A stretch of 16,119 nt of DNA from Rikenellaceae bacterium UBA1749 (GCA_002315675.1 DCHP01000046.1:1-16119), one strand, 5' to 3'. Shown: positions 1 through 7,960, counted from the stretch's first letter. The notes: generated by a model from the sequence alone, not told the origin. A program made the numbers and translations.

Positions 1-51
1 CAATAATAGCTGCAATGTGGGCTAATTTATCACTTTTCTATCCCAAAAGTC

Positions 52-1923
52 ATGAAAATCAAAATGTCGTTCATTTTCATCTTTGTGGTGTGCCTGTTCT
101 CATGCAGTCATACGGAAACGACTATTTTTCTGGAAGCTGAGAGTTTTGTAAATACCGGAGGATGGTCTGTGGATAACCAGTCTATGATGCAGATGGGCTC
201 TCCATATCTGATTGCCCATGGTCTTGGTAACCCGGTTGAAGATGCTGTTACTGATTTTTACGTGGAAACACCTGGTTATTACAGGATGCTGGTCAGAACA
301 AGAGACTGGACTAGACCTTGGGGCGCAAAAGAATCTCCAGGTCGTTTCCAAATTTATCTCAATGGTGCTGAACTTGGTAAAATATTTGGAATGGAAGATT
401 CTCTGTGGCATTGGCAGAATGGTGGATTAATTTATCTAAATAAAGGAAAATTTACTATTGCTCTTCATGACCTGACAGGATTTGATGCCAGGTGTGATGC
501 GATTATTTTCACAACAGATATGAAAGCCGATCCCTGTTTGATAAAAAGACCATGTGAAATACAGATCCCTGAAGATGGTGGAACATATGATCTTGTTGTC
601 GTTGGGGGTGGCATAGCAGGATGTTGTACTGCTATTTCTGCTGCACGTCTTGGATGTAAGGTTGCACTTGTTCACAACCGTCCTATTCTTGGAGGAAATA
701 ACAGCTCTGAGGTCCGTGTCGGACTTTCGGGCCGTATTTTCCAGCAGCCATATCCAAAACTCGGGAAACTAATGGATGAACTTGGAGGTGTCGGATTCTG
801 GAACAAAGTTGAAGCCTTGGAGAATCCGGAGACGGAAAGAAGTAAACATATTATGGAAGTACTTCTGAAAAGTCCAGAAAAGACTATCCATAATGCAGGA
901 CCTGCCAGTAACTATGAGGATGGGAGAAAACTTTCTCTTATACAAAATGAGAAGAATATAACCCTATTTTTGAATACTCAGGTAATAAAGTCTGAAAAAG
1001 ATGCCAGTCGTATACTGTCTGTCACTGGAAGGAATATATTCACAGGTAAGGATATTATCCTGAACGGATCGCTTTTTGCTGATTGTACAGGTGATGCAAA
1101 TCTTGGCTATCTTGCTGGAGCAGATTTCAGGATGGGGCGTGAGAGTAAAACTGAAACGGGAGAGAAAGATGCTCCTGAAAGTTCTGACAGGATGACAATG
1201 GGAATGTCTGTCCAATGGTATTCTACTGAAGTGGACTCTATTTGTACTTTCCCTGATTGTCCGTGGGCGATTAATTTTGATGAGACTACCTTTGTCAATA
1301 CAGAAAGAGGTGACTGGCAATGGGAGGCCGGTCTTAACAACGACCAGATAACAGAAACTGAATATATAAGAGACCATGCACTTCGAGCAGTCTATGGTAA
1401 CTGGAGCTATATCAAGAATCATAGTTCGCAGAAAGATAAGTTTTCCAAAAGGAAGCTTGAATGGGTGGCATTTATTGGAGGCAAACGAGAGTCCCGCAGA
1501 CTGTTGGGAGATTATATACTCAAGGAAGATGACCTTCTTAATTGTGTCAATTATGATGATGCGACCTTCACCACTACCTGGGAGATAGACTTGCATTATC
1601 CGAAAGTCACTCCTGGTCTTGGTGAGGATCCATTCCTTGCAGACAATGTTGCACCGCAGATCAAACCATGTACAGTTCCCTACAGGTGTCTTTACTCAAG
1701 AAATATTGACAACCTTTTTATGGCGGGACGTGATATCAGCGCTACCCACATAGCTTTGGGCTCAATTCGTGTAATGCGTACCGGTGGTATGATGGGGGAA
1801 GTGGTTGGTATGGCTGCTTCAATATGTAAGAACAAATCAGTCGCCCCTAGAGATGTGTACAAATACTATTTTCCAGAATTGAAATCTCTTATGAGACGGG
1901 GAGTTCCAGATCCATCGCGATAA
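52..1923 (+). CDS. FAD-dependent oxidoreductase lipoprotein with N-terminal carbohydrate-binding-like domain
   Basis: Secreted lipoprotein, 623 aa, likely anchored in the envelope; the oxidised substrate is unknown. A hydrophobic leader ends in the lipobox LFSC with Cys18. Residues ~25-160 form a beta-rich module beginning IFLEAESF, with GYYRMLVRTRDW further on, resembling galactose-binding or golvesin-type domains. A Rossmann FAD site, VVGGGIAG, lies at residues 183-190, followed by LGGNNSSEVRVGLSG. FADCTGD (342-348) and the C-terminal MAGRDISATHIALGS (from 557) are typical of the FAD_oxidored (PF12831) family, whose Bacteroidota members often sit near polysaccharide-degradation genes. The first ATG at 52 gives a complete signal peptide; the ATG at 64 would shorten its positively charged start. 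No strong ribosome site is visible, which is normal for this phylum. It faces the remaining genes convergently. Family assignment is firm, the biochemical role is not. Confidence 0.85.
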   Translation: MKIKMSFIFIFVVCLFSCSHTETTIFLEAESFVNTGGWSVDNQSMMQMGSPYLIAHGLGNPVEDAVTDFYVETPGYYRMLVRTRDWTRPWGAKESPGRFQIYLNGAELGKIFGMEDSLWHWQNGGLIYLNKGKFTIALHDLTGFDARCDAIIFTTDMKADPCLIKRPCEIQIPEDGGTYDLVVVGGGIAGCCTAISAARLGCKVALVHNRPILGGNNSSEVRVGLSGRIFQQPYPKLGKLMDELGGVGFWNKVEALENPETERSKHIMEVLLKSPEKTIHNAGPASNYEDGRKLSLIQNEKNITLFLNTQVIKSEKDASRILSVTGRNIFTGKDIILNGSLFADCTGDANLGYLAGADFRMGRESKTETGEKDAPESSDRMTMGMSVQWYSTEVDSICTFPDCPWAINFDETTFVNTERGDWQWEAGLNNDQITETEYIRDHALRAVYGNWSYIKNHSSQKDKFSKRKLEWVAFIGGKRESRRLLGDYILKEDDLLNCVNYDDATFTTTWEIDLHYPKVTPGLGEDPFLADNVAPQIKPCTVPYRCLYSRNIDNLFMAGRDISATHIALGSIRVMRTGGMMGEVVGMAASICKNKSVAPRDVYKYYFPELKSLMRRGVPDPSR

Positions 1924-1934
1924 TTCAGGATTCT

Positions 1935-1962
1935 TACCTGCATAGGTATAAATCGTTTTTTT
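1935..1962 (+). terminator. Weak hairpin plus T-run after the oxidoreductase gene
   Basis: TACCT (1935-1939) and AGGTA (1944-1948) can pair around a GCAT loop, and seven T residues follow at 1956-1962 after a 7-nt gap. The stem is short and the gap to the T-run is long, so this is only a possible terminator for the upstream plus-strand gene. Confidence 0.25.
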
Positions 1963-2247
1963 CATAGGCAGGACCTATTCGAATCCCGCCGCATCTCCCG
2001 CGACAGTGGCTTCGCCTACCGCTACACCTACTTCGACCATCCTGACGATTTCACAGTCAGAGATCTCTGGGACAACGACAATCATTGTCACGATTTGAAA
2101 TCGAAAGATGGGACTTCCGTCATTGTGGCCAACTCACCCAAGGCAGTCATTGTGCTGGATGCAATCGAATCAGAAGTTGCCATCTGGAATGCATATATGC
2201 AATACCGCTTCAACGTTCCTATTTACCGATCTCAAATGAATCCTTAA
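1963..2247 (+). pseudogene. Start-less coding-like remnant, unknown protein C-terminus
   Basis: Between the two convergent genes one plus-strand frame stays open from just after the oxidoreductase stop to a TAA at 2245-2247. From about 1963 it reads like real protein (DLFESRRISRDSGFAYRY, then AIESEVAIWNAYMQYRFNVP). In the block 1981-2040 nearly every codon ends in C, and 37 of 60 bases are G or C, against 21 of 60 in the block just before. There is no ATG before codon 2200-2202, so it cannot be expressed as a normal gene. The last 29 bases overlap the end of the minus-strand phosphotransferase gene. I do not recognise the protein. It is best read as the 3' stump of a gene lost at a rearrangement junction near 1963; an assembly join would look the same. 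Nothing else coding is visible in 1924-2218. Confidence 0.5.
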
Positions 2248-4606
2248 TTACGGTTCCGGTGTTGCCGTCGATTGTGATTGTGTCTCCAGTTTTGATGAGG
2301 TCCATCACGTTAATTACATTGACCACTGTAGGAAGGGCGTATTCGCGGGCTACCACCACACCATGGGAAAGCGCTGATCCAATTTCGGTGACCAGGCCGC
2401 TGATGATGTTGTAGTATGGAGACCATCCGATATCAACGCATTCGGCAATCATTATCTCACCCGGTTTCAGTTTGGCGGCATCCTTCTCGTCGTGTACCAC
2501 TCGGGCTATACCCGTCGCAATGCCTCTGGATACCGGAGTCCCGTGAAAAGACTTGGCATTCGGGTTCGATTGTGATATGGAAATAGGCTGTGGCATACCG
2601 ATGGAAACAAATGGGAAACGCATCTTCAGCTGTTGAGGATAGAGCCTCTTTCTGGCAATTGCCTTCTTGACAAGGGAACTGTCTCTGTCAAGGAGACGTC
2701 CGATTTCATCCTGGGTCAGGAAGAAGATACTCTCAACATCCGGCAGGATGGATGCTTCCACCATCAATGCGGCTAGTTTCCGATAAGCCTGCTTGAACTG
2801 GTCAAGAACCAGGATGATGCAGGACTTGGTGTATTCCCTATAGCAAACGCCCTTGCGGGCCTTTAAAATGGATCTTTCTACGAATTTGCGCTTACTTCCT
2901 TTATATTTTGCCAGCAACTGCTCTGCGTATACGGTCCAAGGAGTATCATTGCGGCTGACATTTTGGGAGAGAGAGGAAATAACGCTGCACATTGACTGAC
3001 AGAAGGAAGGACGGTTGTCTCTCCAAGGAAAACTCATCATCTCATTTTCGAGGATGCCCCGATGTCCGTGCCTTGCCATAAATGCCTCCAAGGCTTCTGT
3101 TACGGCAGGAGATGCTTTTTCGTTAAAATAAGCCTCCAGGATCGCAGCATCTGCTGTCGCCATAGACGGATTGTCCTCTATTATCAACTGAGCAAGAGAA
3201 TTCATAGACCGAAGGATGTTCGCGCTTTCGAAATCCTCAATTTGGGTAAGGCATCCCGTAATCAGTGACGAGAGTATCTCCTGGTCCTCAAAATCCTTTT
3301 CAACCACAGCCTTGAGCACCTTGCTCGAAGAACCTGAATAATAGGAGGCTCCGTAATGGTAATAATGTGCAGCCTTCAAGTATTTGAAGTTATCTATAAT
3401 CTGACGATAAATGTCATCGACATCACTATCGAGATTGAAATGAAGTTCATCCACGACCTTTTTCATACCCTTCTTCGCCCTTTCCCCTCCAAGGACAAGC
3501 TTCATGAAAGGTATCATATTCACGCACTTGCGGAAGAAACTCCGGTCCTTCATGTCACTGTCCGGACAATCCAGCACCATGCCGCAGATGGATATGTCCA
3601 TAATTTCCTTGGTACATCCCAATACACTGTGCGCGATTGAATATACCATGGTCATATTGAAGAACATATGATTGTAATAAGGAACGATGAACTGGTATGG
3701 GGACAACTCTTCCTTGATACAGCCACAGTCGAGATAGGTTTTCATTATGGCCCAGTCGAGGGAGAGCATATTCGTACTTAAAGTCAGCGGAGTCACTGCA
3801 CCAGGCATAACCTCTCCGATGTTGCCTGTTGTGAATACAGTATTGGTAGGGTCTATTTCGCAGTCAAGTTCATTCATCGTGACAGATTCCCCGACGGTGA
3901 TCGGACGAGCTTGAAGCCAATGTATATTGTCGTCCGCATCCATAGCCCATTCCAGGTCCATCGGCCTGCCGAAGATTTCCTCTGCCTTCTTTCCGAGTCT
4001 GCCCAACTCGATTACCTGAGACTTTGTGAGTAATGCATCCTTAGGCATAATTTCTATCGAAGTGCCTTTCACTCGATACTGTTGGGCCTCCATTTTTCCG
4101 GATACCAGATTTTCTCCCAGACCTTGTACTGCCTCCACAAGGGTATAACCTGAACGCATAGGTGCGTGTGAGAAAATAACGCCGGCACACTTGGCATCCA
4201 CCATACGCTGCACTATGACTGTCATCTTGCAGTTGGCGGACTTGAAGAACAATTCGGAGTATTTCCTAACGGTAGGATTATTCAGGGAATCTACACAGTC
4301 CCATATCGCCTTTTTCAACTCTTCATCGCCGGAAACGTTTAGAAAAGAGGAGAATTGTCCGGCAGCTGAAAAGTCATCGCCATCCTCCAGTGTCGCCGAC
4401 GAGCGGACGGATACTTTTTCCATCCCAAGAGCATGATACTTTTCCACCACGTTTGCAAGCTCTTCACCATCCTTGATGTCCGCGACGACAAATGCCTGCG
4501 GCACCTGGTAACCGTTTCTTATAAGTTGATCAAGTCCCCTCGCCTTCCCGCCTACGGAGGCGAGGAATTCGGCCGGAATGCTGTCCAAATCAAAAAGTTT
4601 GCTCAT
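2219..4606 (-). CDS. RPH/YvkC-type ATP-grasp phosphohistidine phosphotransferase, substrate unknown
   Basis: Cytoplasmic protein of 795 aa. The N-terminal PPDK_N ATP-grasp half (~1-250) has SVGGKARGL (K21), VSVRSSATLEDGDDFSAAGQ (R68), VIVQRMVDAKCAGVIFS, LVEAVQGLGENLVSGK and LQARPIT. A central helical region (~255-680) has no motif I know. The C-terminal swivelling domain (~690-795) has GSALSHGVVVAREY with the phospho-accepting His748. Because the His domain is last and no TIM barrel follows, this is not PpsA or PPDK, despite the PpsA-like length. The order ATP-grasp, central domain, His domain is that of rifampicin phosphotransferase, which uses ATP to phosphorylate the substrate held by the central domain and releases AMP and phosphate. 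It starts 5 nt after the lipocalin-like gene, so the two are almost certainly co-translated. Rifamycin resistance is possible but unproven, since many homologues have other substrates. Confidence 0.8.
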   Translation of the reverse strand: MSKLFDLDSIPAEFLASVGGKARGLDQLIRNGYQVPQAFVVADIKDGEELANVVEKYHALGMEKVSVRSSATLEDGDDFSAAGQFSSFLNVSGDEELKKAIWDCVDSLNNPTVRKYSELFFKSANCKMTVIVQRMVDAKCAGVIFSHAPMRSGYTLVEAVQGLGENLVSGKMEAQQYRVKGTSIEIMPKDALLTKSQVIELGRLGKKAEEIFGRPMDLEWAMDADDNIHWLQARPITVGESVTMNELDCEIDPTNTVFTTGNIGEVMPGAVTPLTLSTNMLSLDWAIMKTYLDCGCIKEELSPYQFIVPYYNHMFFNMTMVYSIAHSVLGCTKEIMDISICGMVLDCPDSDMKDRSFFRKCVNMIPFMKLVLGGERAKKGMKKVVDELHFNLDSDVDDIYRQIIDNFKYLKAAHYYHYGASYYSGSSSKVLKAVVEKDFEDQEILSSLITGCLTQIEDFESANILRSMNSLAQLIIEDNPSMATADAAILEAYFNEKASPAVTEALEAFMARHGHRGILENEMMSFPWRDNRPSFCQSMCSVISSLSQNVSRNDTPWTVYAEQLLAKYKGSKRKFVERSILKARKGVCYREYTKSCIILVLDQFKQAYRKLAALMVEASILPDVESIFFLTQDEIGRLLDRDSSLVKKAIARKRLYPQQLKMRFPFVSIGMPQPISISQSNPNAKSFHGTPVSRGIATGIARVVHDEKDAAKLKPGEIMIAECVDIGWSPYYNIISGLVTEIGSALSHGVVVAREYALPTVVNVINVMDLIKTGDTITIDGNTGTVIKDSFEIGK

Positions 4607-4611
4607 GGTGT

Positions 4612-5718
4612 TCAGTTTTCATAGCTTCCCCATCTGGAGGCATCCTTGTTAAATCCTAATTCGATGGTCCCGTACGCATCGATCGTATGAGCCCCATCTT
4701 CAGGCTCCTTTCCCAAGGATGAAGTTTCGGTGAAAGTGAATCGGCCCAGAGCCTCATGGAAATAGAAGTTGCCTCCATCAAAAGGAGTTACCAGGTCGTG
4801 CTCTCTATGTGTTTTAAGTCTATAGGTTTTCCCATTTGCGAAACTGCAGTCGATGACCATCTCTTCAGGACCCTTTCCGCCACAATGGTCATACGATATT
4901 ATCTTGTACCCGGTCAGGGCAAAGTTGCGGTCCTCTTCATAATCCATATAACCATAATGTAGGTTCTTGGCGTGAGGATAGCTGACGATGCTGAGATTCA
5001 TCACCTCTCCGTTGGCAGTGACGGCTATCAACCACATATGACAATCCATATAGTTCCAGTCGCGCTTACCCCACGCACGGTCGCGCACGCCGGCGAGACG
5101 GAATTCTGATGACCTGCCATCTATAACCATAGTGCCTTCCATATAGCCGGTCTGCTCATAATGCAACTGTTTGTATTTCTTGGCCTCCTCTCCCAGTCCG
5201 GTATCACCTCCAAGTCTCCTGAAGAAATCCCTGTCCCACTTTACTTTCGCAAATGCGCTTGCCATACCTTTCAAATCGGAATCCATAGGAGGGTTGACAA
5301 TCGGCAGTCTGGCGGTAAACCGGAAATCGACTTTGATATGATGACTGGAACCGTCATTCACGTCTATAAGGTCCCCGTCATAACTGACCTGCCAGTCCCT
5401 TGCGGGGATGAGATTCCTAACCTTCATCGGGCATGCATCTGAGGGATACTCCTGTTTGTCGCATACAAGATGCCAGCCCTGTGCGTCGGTGTAGATGAAG
5501 AAGATTTCAGCATTTTCACCATTGCGAAATGCCAATCTCATCGTCATGCACTGCCCGTCAACGGAATACCCGCCGAAATAATAGCTGTTGTTCACAAATG
5601 AAGGGGCATCAGCAGGCAGTTCAAAAAGATCGGCCTCGCAATAATTGAACGGCTTGGTTCTCTGCTTCTTCATAATGGATAGAATCAACGTCGTCTTTGC
5701 TTTGGTCAAAAAACTCAT
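4612..5718 (-). CDS. CrtC/DUF7064-like lipocalin-type protein
   Basis: A 368-aa soluble beta-rich protein without a convincing signal peptide, hence probably cytoplasmic. The middle has LHYEQTGYMEGTMVIDG (~185-201) and GVRDRAWGKRDW (210-221), followed by MWLIAVTANGEVMNL. This matches the pattern HYEQ...G...RDxxWGxRDW of the DUF7064/DUF7065 and carotenoid 1,2-hydratase-like (CrtC/AttH) lipocalin-type folds, whose characterised members act on or bind hydrophobic compounds. The N-terminal half (~30-160) looks like the first of the two barrels seen in such proteins. An internal Met at 5673 (MKKQRTKPF) is an alternative start; the upstream one is kept because a promoter lies just ahead. It is the first gene of a two-gene unit with the phosphotransferase. 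Its G+C content (38/60 in 5041-5100) is well above the rest of the window. Fold-level call only; no enzymatic function is claimed. Confidence 0.6.
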   Translation of the reverse strand: MSFLTKAKTTLILSIMKKQRTKPFNYCEADLFELPADAPSFVNNSYYFGGYSVDGQCMTMRLAFRNGENAEIFFIYTDAQGWHLVCDKQEYPSDACPMKVRNLIPARDWQVSYDGDLIDVNDGSSHHIKVDFRFTARLPIVNPPMDSDLKGMASAFAKVKWDRDFFRRLGGDTGLGEEAKKYKQLHYEQTGYMEGTMVIDGRSSEFRLAGVRDRAWGKRDWNYMDCHMWLIAVTANGEVMNLSIVSYPHAKNLHYGYMDYEEDRNFALTGYKIISYDHCGGKGPEEMVIDCSFANGKTYRLKTHREHDLVTPFDGGNFYFHEALGRFTFTETSSLGKEPEDGAHTIDAYGTIELGFNKDASRWGSYEN

Positions 5719-5734
5719 ACGGATAAAATTTTAT

Positions 5735-5743
5735 GCAAATATA
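5735..5743 (-). promoter_or_regulatory. Bacteroidota-type -7 element for the lipocalin/phosphotransferase operon
   Basis: The minus strand reads TATATTTGC, a full match to the TAnnTTTGY -7 consensus of the Bacteroidota housekeeping sigma factor. It ends 16 nt before the first ATG at 5718, predicting a very short leader. No good -33 TTTG is seen at the expected distance, so the call is moderate. The remainder of 5719-5827 shows no gene. Confidence 0.5.
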
Positions 5744-5827
5744 TAAAACAAATTGAATGCTTCTTTGCCATTATGACCTTGATGGGATGCTGTTCCAAAT
5801 AGATACATTCCGTTGCTGATCAACAGC

Positions 5828-5861
5828 AAAAAAAAGAGCTCACTTGAACGTGAACTCTTTT
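5828..5861 (-). terminator. Strong intrinsic terminator of gap
   Basis: On the minus strand a 12-bp stem, AAAAGAGTTCAC against GTGAGCTCTTTT (one G-U pair), closes a 6-nt loop and runs straight into eight T residues. It lies 21 nt beyond the gap stop codon and should insulate the next operon from strong gap transcription. Confidence 0.85.
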
Positions 5862-5882
5862 CGTAATATTATGTTACACTGA

Positions 5883-6887
5883 CTATTTAACAGTGCTCAT
5901 GTGGCAGATTAGTTCAACAACTTTGTTTGAGTAACCCCATTCGTTGTCATACCAAGAAACCAACTTAACGAAGTTGCCGTTAAGAGAAATACCAGCCTTA
6001 GCATCGAAGATTGAAGTACGAGCATCACCAAGGAAGTCAGATGATACAACTGCATCTTCAGTGTAACCAAGGATACCTTTAAGTTCGCCTTCTGAAGCAG
6101 CTTTGATGCATGCGCAGATTTCATCGTAGCTAGCAGCTTTTTCTAGACGGCAAGTTAGGTCTACAACAGAAACGTCGAGAGTAGGAACACGCATTGACAT
6201 ACCAGTAAGTTTACCATTCAATGAAGGGATAACTTTACCTACAGCTTTAGCAGCACCTGTTGAAGAAGGGATAATGTTGCCAGCAGCAGCACGACCACCA
6301 CGCCAGTCTTTCATTGAAGGACCATCAACAGTTTTCTGAGTAGCTGTTGTAGAGTGAACAGTTGTCATCAAACCTTCGATGATACCGAAGTTATCGTTGA
6401 TTACTTTAGCAAGTGGAGCTAGACAGTTAGTTGTACAAGAAGCGTTAGAAACGATTTCCTGACCAGCATAAGTGTTGTTGTTAACACCCATAACGAACAT
6501 TGGAGTGTCATCCTTTGAAGGAGCTGACATTACAACTCTTTTAGCACCAGCTTCGATATGTTTTCCAGCAAGTTCTTTAGTTAGGAAAAGACCAGTTGAT
6601 TCAACTACGTATTCTGCACCAACTTCATTCCATTTCAAATTAGCAGGATCTTTTTCAGCAGTTACGCGGATAACATTGCCATTTACTACAAGGTTACCAT
6701 CTTTAGCTTCAATTGTACCATTGAACTGGCCATGCATAGTGTCATACTTAAGCATGTAAACCATGTAATCAACTGAAATTAGGTCATTAATACCTACAAT
6801 CTGAATTTTGTCATTGTTAATGGCAGCACGGAATACAAGACGTCCGATACGACCAAAACCATTGATACCAACTTTAATTTTAGACAT
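5883..6887 (-). CDS. gap: Glyceraldehyde-3-phosphate dehydrogenase, type I
   Basis: A 334-aa cytoplasmic glycolytic enzyme that converts glyceraldehyde-3-phosphate, phosphate and NAD+ to 1,3-bisphosphoglycerate. The NAD-binding motif GINGFGRIGR starts at residue 8. The catalytic loop SNASCTTNC places the nucleophile at Cys151, and TVHSTTATQ gives the base His178. The C-terminal SWYDNEWGYSNKVVEL is diagnostic for the family, and the length is normal. It stands alone between a consensus promoter and a strong terminator. Codons are markedly uniform (GTT, GCT, GAA, ACT, AAC), as expected for a very highly expressed gene, and differ from those of both neighbours. The start is fixed by the usual N-terminus MSKIKVGINGFG. 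Identification is secure. Confidence 0.98.
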   Translation of the reverse strand: MSKIKVGINGFGRIGRLVFRAAINNDKIQIVGINDLISVDYMVYMLKYDTMHGQFNGTIEAKDGNLVVNGNVIRVTAEKDPANLKWNEVGAEYVVESTGLFLTKELAGKHIEAGAKRVVMSAPSKDDTPMFVMGVNNNTYAGQEIVSNASCTTNCLAPLAKVINDNFGIIEGLMTTVHSTTATQKTVDGPSMKDWRGGRAAAGNIIPSSTGAAKAVGKVIPSLNGKLTGMSMRVPTLDVSVVDLTCRLEKAASYDEICACIKAASEGELKGILGYTEDAVVSSDFLGDARTSIFDAKAGISLNGNFVKLVSWYDNEWGYSNKVVELICHMSTVK

Positions 6888-6935
6888 GTCTTTAATATTT
6901 TAATTGTTTATTAAATGTAATCTTTCAAATCCGGT

Positions 6936-6944
6936 GCAAAGATA
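6936..6944 (-). promoter_or_regulatory. Consensus -7 promoter element of gap
   Basis: The minus strand reads TATCTTTGC, a perfect TAnnTTTGY, ending 48 nt before the gap ATG. The leader between it and the ATG is A/T-rich with no Shine-Dalgarno motif, typical of highly expressed Bacteroidota genes. A T-rich tract sits where the -33 element would be. Confidence 0.75.
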
Positions 6945-6954
6945 GTGTTTTTGT

Positions 6955-6976
6955 ATTAAAAACTATAATTTTTAAT
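6955..6976 (-). terminator. A/T-only hairpin between the GT2 gene and gap
   Basis: ATTAAAAA (6955-6962) and TTTTTAAT (6969-6976) form a perfect 8-bp inverted repeat about 25 nt past the glycosyltransferase stop. All pairs are A-T, so the hairpin is weak. It could end the upstream operon or merely be the A/T-rich upstream part of the gap promoter. Confidence 0.25.
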
Positions 6977-7001
6977 TTTTTTGTTATATTATGCTACATT
7001 T

Positions 7002-7958
7002 TTAGAACTTTCCGTCAATAAGGTATCTGTTTCTGTCAGAGGATGTTCTGTTTATAATTTCACCGAGGAACCCCGCAACAAACAACTGGACACCCATAAT
7101 TGCGCATGTCAAAGCAATGAAAAATAATGGCTGGTCGGTTACTGGTCTTGCCGGAAGTCCGGCTCCCTGAAGAGCCAATTTTTCGATTATCAGTTGAATA
7201 GAGATAATAAGACCGATAATGAACATTATAGTTCCTGTAGATCCGAAAATATATAGTGGTCTCCTGCCGAATGTAGTCATGAAGGTTACTCCAATCAGGT
7301 CCAAATACCCCTTGACCATTCTTTCCAGTCCGAATTTGCTGTGACCATATTTCCGGGCATGATGTTCTACGACTTTTTCCCCAATTTTCTTAAATCCGGC
7401 TTTTTTCGCAAGAATTGGGATGTATCTATGCATCTCGCCATACACTTCAATGCTTTTAACTACTTTCCCTCTGTATGCCTTAAGTCCGCAGTTGAAGTCA
7501 TGGAGATTGATTCCGCTTGCCAGGCGTGCCGTGTAATTGAAGAATTTGCTTGGCCAGCGCTTGTGCCATGGGTCAAAACGCTGTTTTTTCCATCCACTTA
7601 TAATGTCGTAACCTTCTTCATGTATTAACCTGTACAACTCCGGAATTTCATCGGGTGAGTCCTGTAAATCTGCATCCATTGTAATCACTACATCTCCTGT
7701 GGCAGCTTCGAAGCCAGTATATAAAGCAGCAGATTTGCCGTAATTTCTGCGGAAACTTATTCCATGTATATTAGGGTATATCTCTTTTAACTTTTTAACT
7801 TCTTCCCACGAGTGGTCTGTAGATCCATCATCAACAAAAATTACCTCCCATGCGGAAATTTTTGAATTCTTTCCTGTCAATACGGAATGGATCCATTCAG
7901 TTAATTCTTTCAGAGATTCCTCTTCATTGAATAGAGGTATTACAATTGATAAGTCCAT
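7002..7958 (-). CDS. GT2-family membrane glycosyltransferase, DPM1/GtrB-like
   Basis: A 318-aa inner-membrane enzyme that probably transfers a sugar from a nucleotide sugar to a polyprenyl phosphate or envelope glycan precursor. The cytosolic GT-A domain (~1-225) begins DLSIVIPLFNEEESL. It has VDDGSTD at 42-48, FRRNYGKSAAL, and the metal-binding DADLQD at 95-100. DFNCGLKAYR (from 154) is typical of the dolichol-phosphate-mannose-synthase-like subgroup (DPM1, GtrB, ArnC). Two membrane helices (~235-258 and ~277-298) close the protein. Its ATG lies 2 nt after the stop of the preceding membrane protein gene, making it the last gene of the tsaC operon. Family is firm; donor and acceptor cannot be read from the sequence. 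Confidence 0.88.
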   Translation of the reverse strand: MDLSIVIPLFNEEESLKELTEWIHSVLTGKNSKISAWEVIFVDDGSTDHSWEEVKKLKEIYPNIHGISFRRNYGKSAALYTGFEAATGDVVITMDADLQDSPDEIPELYRLIHEEGYDIISGWKKQRFDPWHKRWPSKFFNYTARLASGINLHDFNCGLKAYRGKVVKSIEVYGEMHRYIPILAKKAGFKKIGEKVVEHHARKYGHSKFGLERMVKGYLDLIGVTFMTTFGRRPLYIFGSTGTIMFIIGLIISIQLIIEKLALQGAGLPARPVTDQPLFFIALTCAIMGVQLFVAGFLGEIINRTSSDRNRYLIDGKF

Positions 7959-7960
7959 AG

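Noticed and set aside
964..1596. 210-aa antisense open frame inside the oxidoreductase gene
   Set aside because: The sense strand encodes clear FAD-binding family motifs through this stretch; the antisense translation has no recognisable domain or start context.
1941..1968. Direct repeat CATAGG (1941-1946 and 1963-1968) as a target-site duplication
   Set aside because: Only six bases, with 16 nt between copies and no mobile element or inverted ends, so chance is sufficient.
2190..2201. Perfect palindrome TGCATATATGCA as a terminator of the phosphotransferase gene
   Set aside because: No loop and no T-run on either side; it sits within the coding-like remnant frame and is easily explained by an A/T alternation.
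2085..2414. 109-aa plus-strand frame crossing into the phosphotransferase 3' end
   Set aside because: The minus strand there encodes the conserved phosphohistidine motif, and the neighbouring plus frame ending at 2247 has much stronger coding character in 1963-2218.
2219..4606. Calling the 795-aa protein phosphoenolpyruvate synthase (PpsA) because of its length and ATP-grasp domain
   Set aside because: The phosphohistidine domain is at the very C-terminus (His748 of 795), leaving no room for the PEP/pyruvate-binding TIM barrel that follows it in PpsA and PPDK.
5773..5802. Nine-codon plus-strand frame MTLMGCCSK resembling a lipoprotein signal end
   Set aside because: Too short, no leader frame with a start codon upstream, and located in the spacer between a promoter and a terminator.
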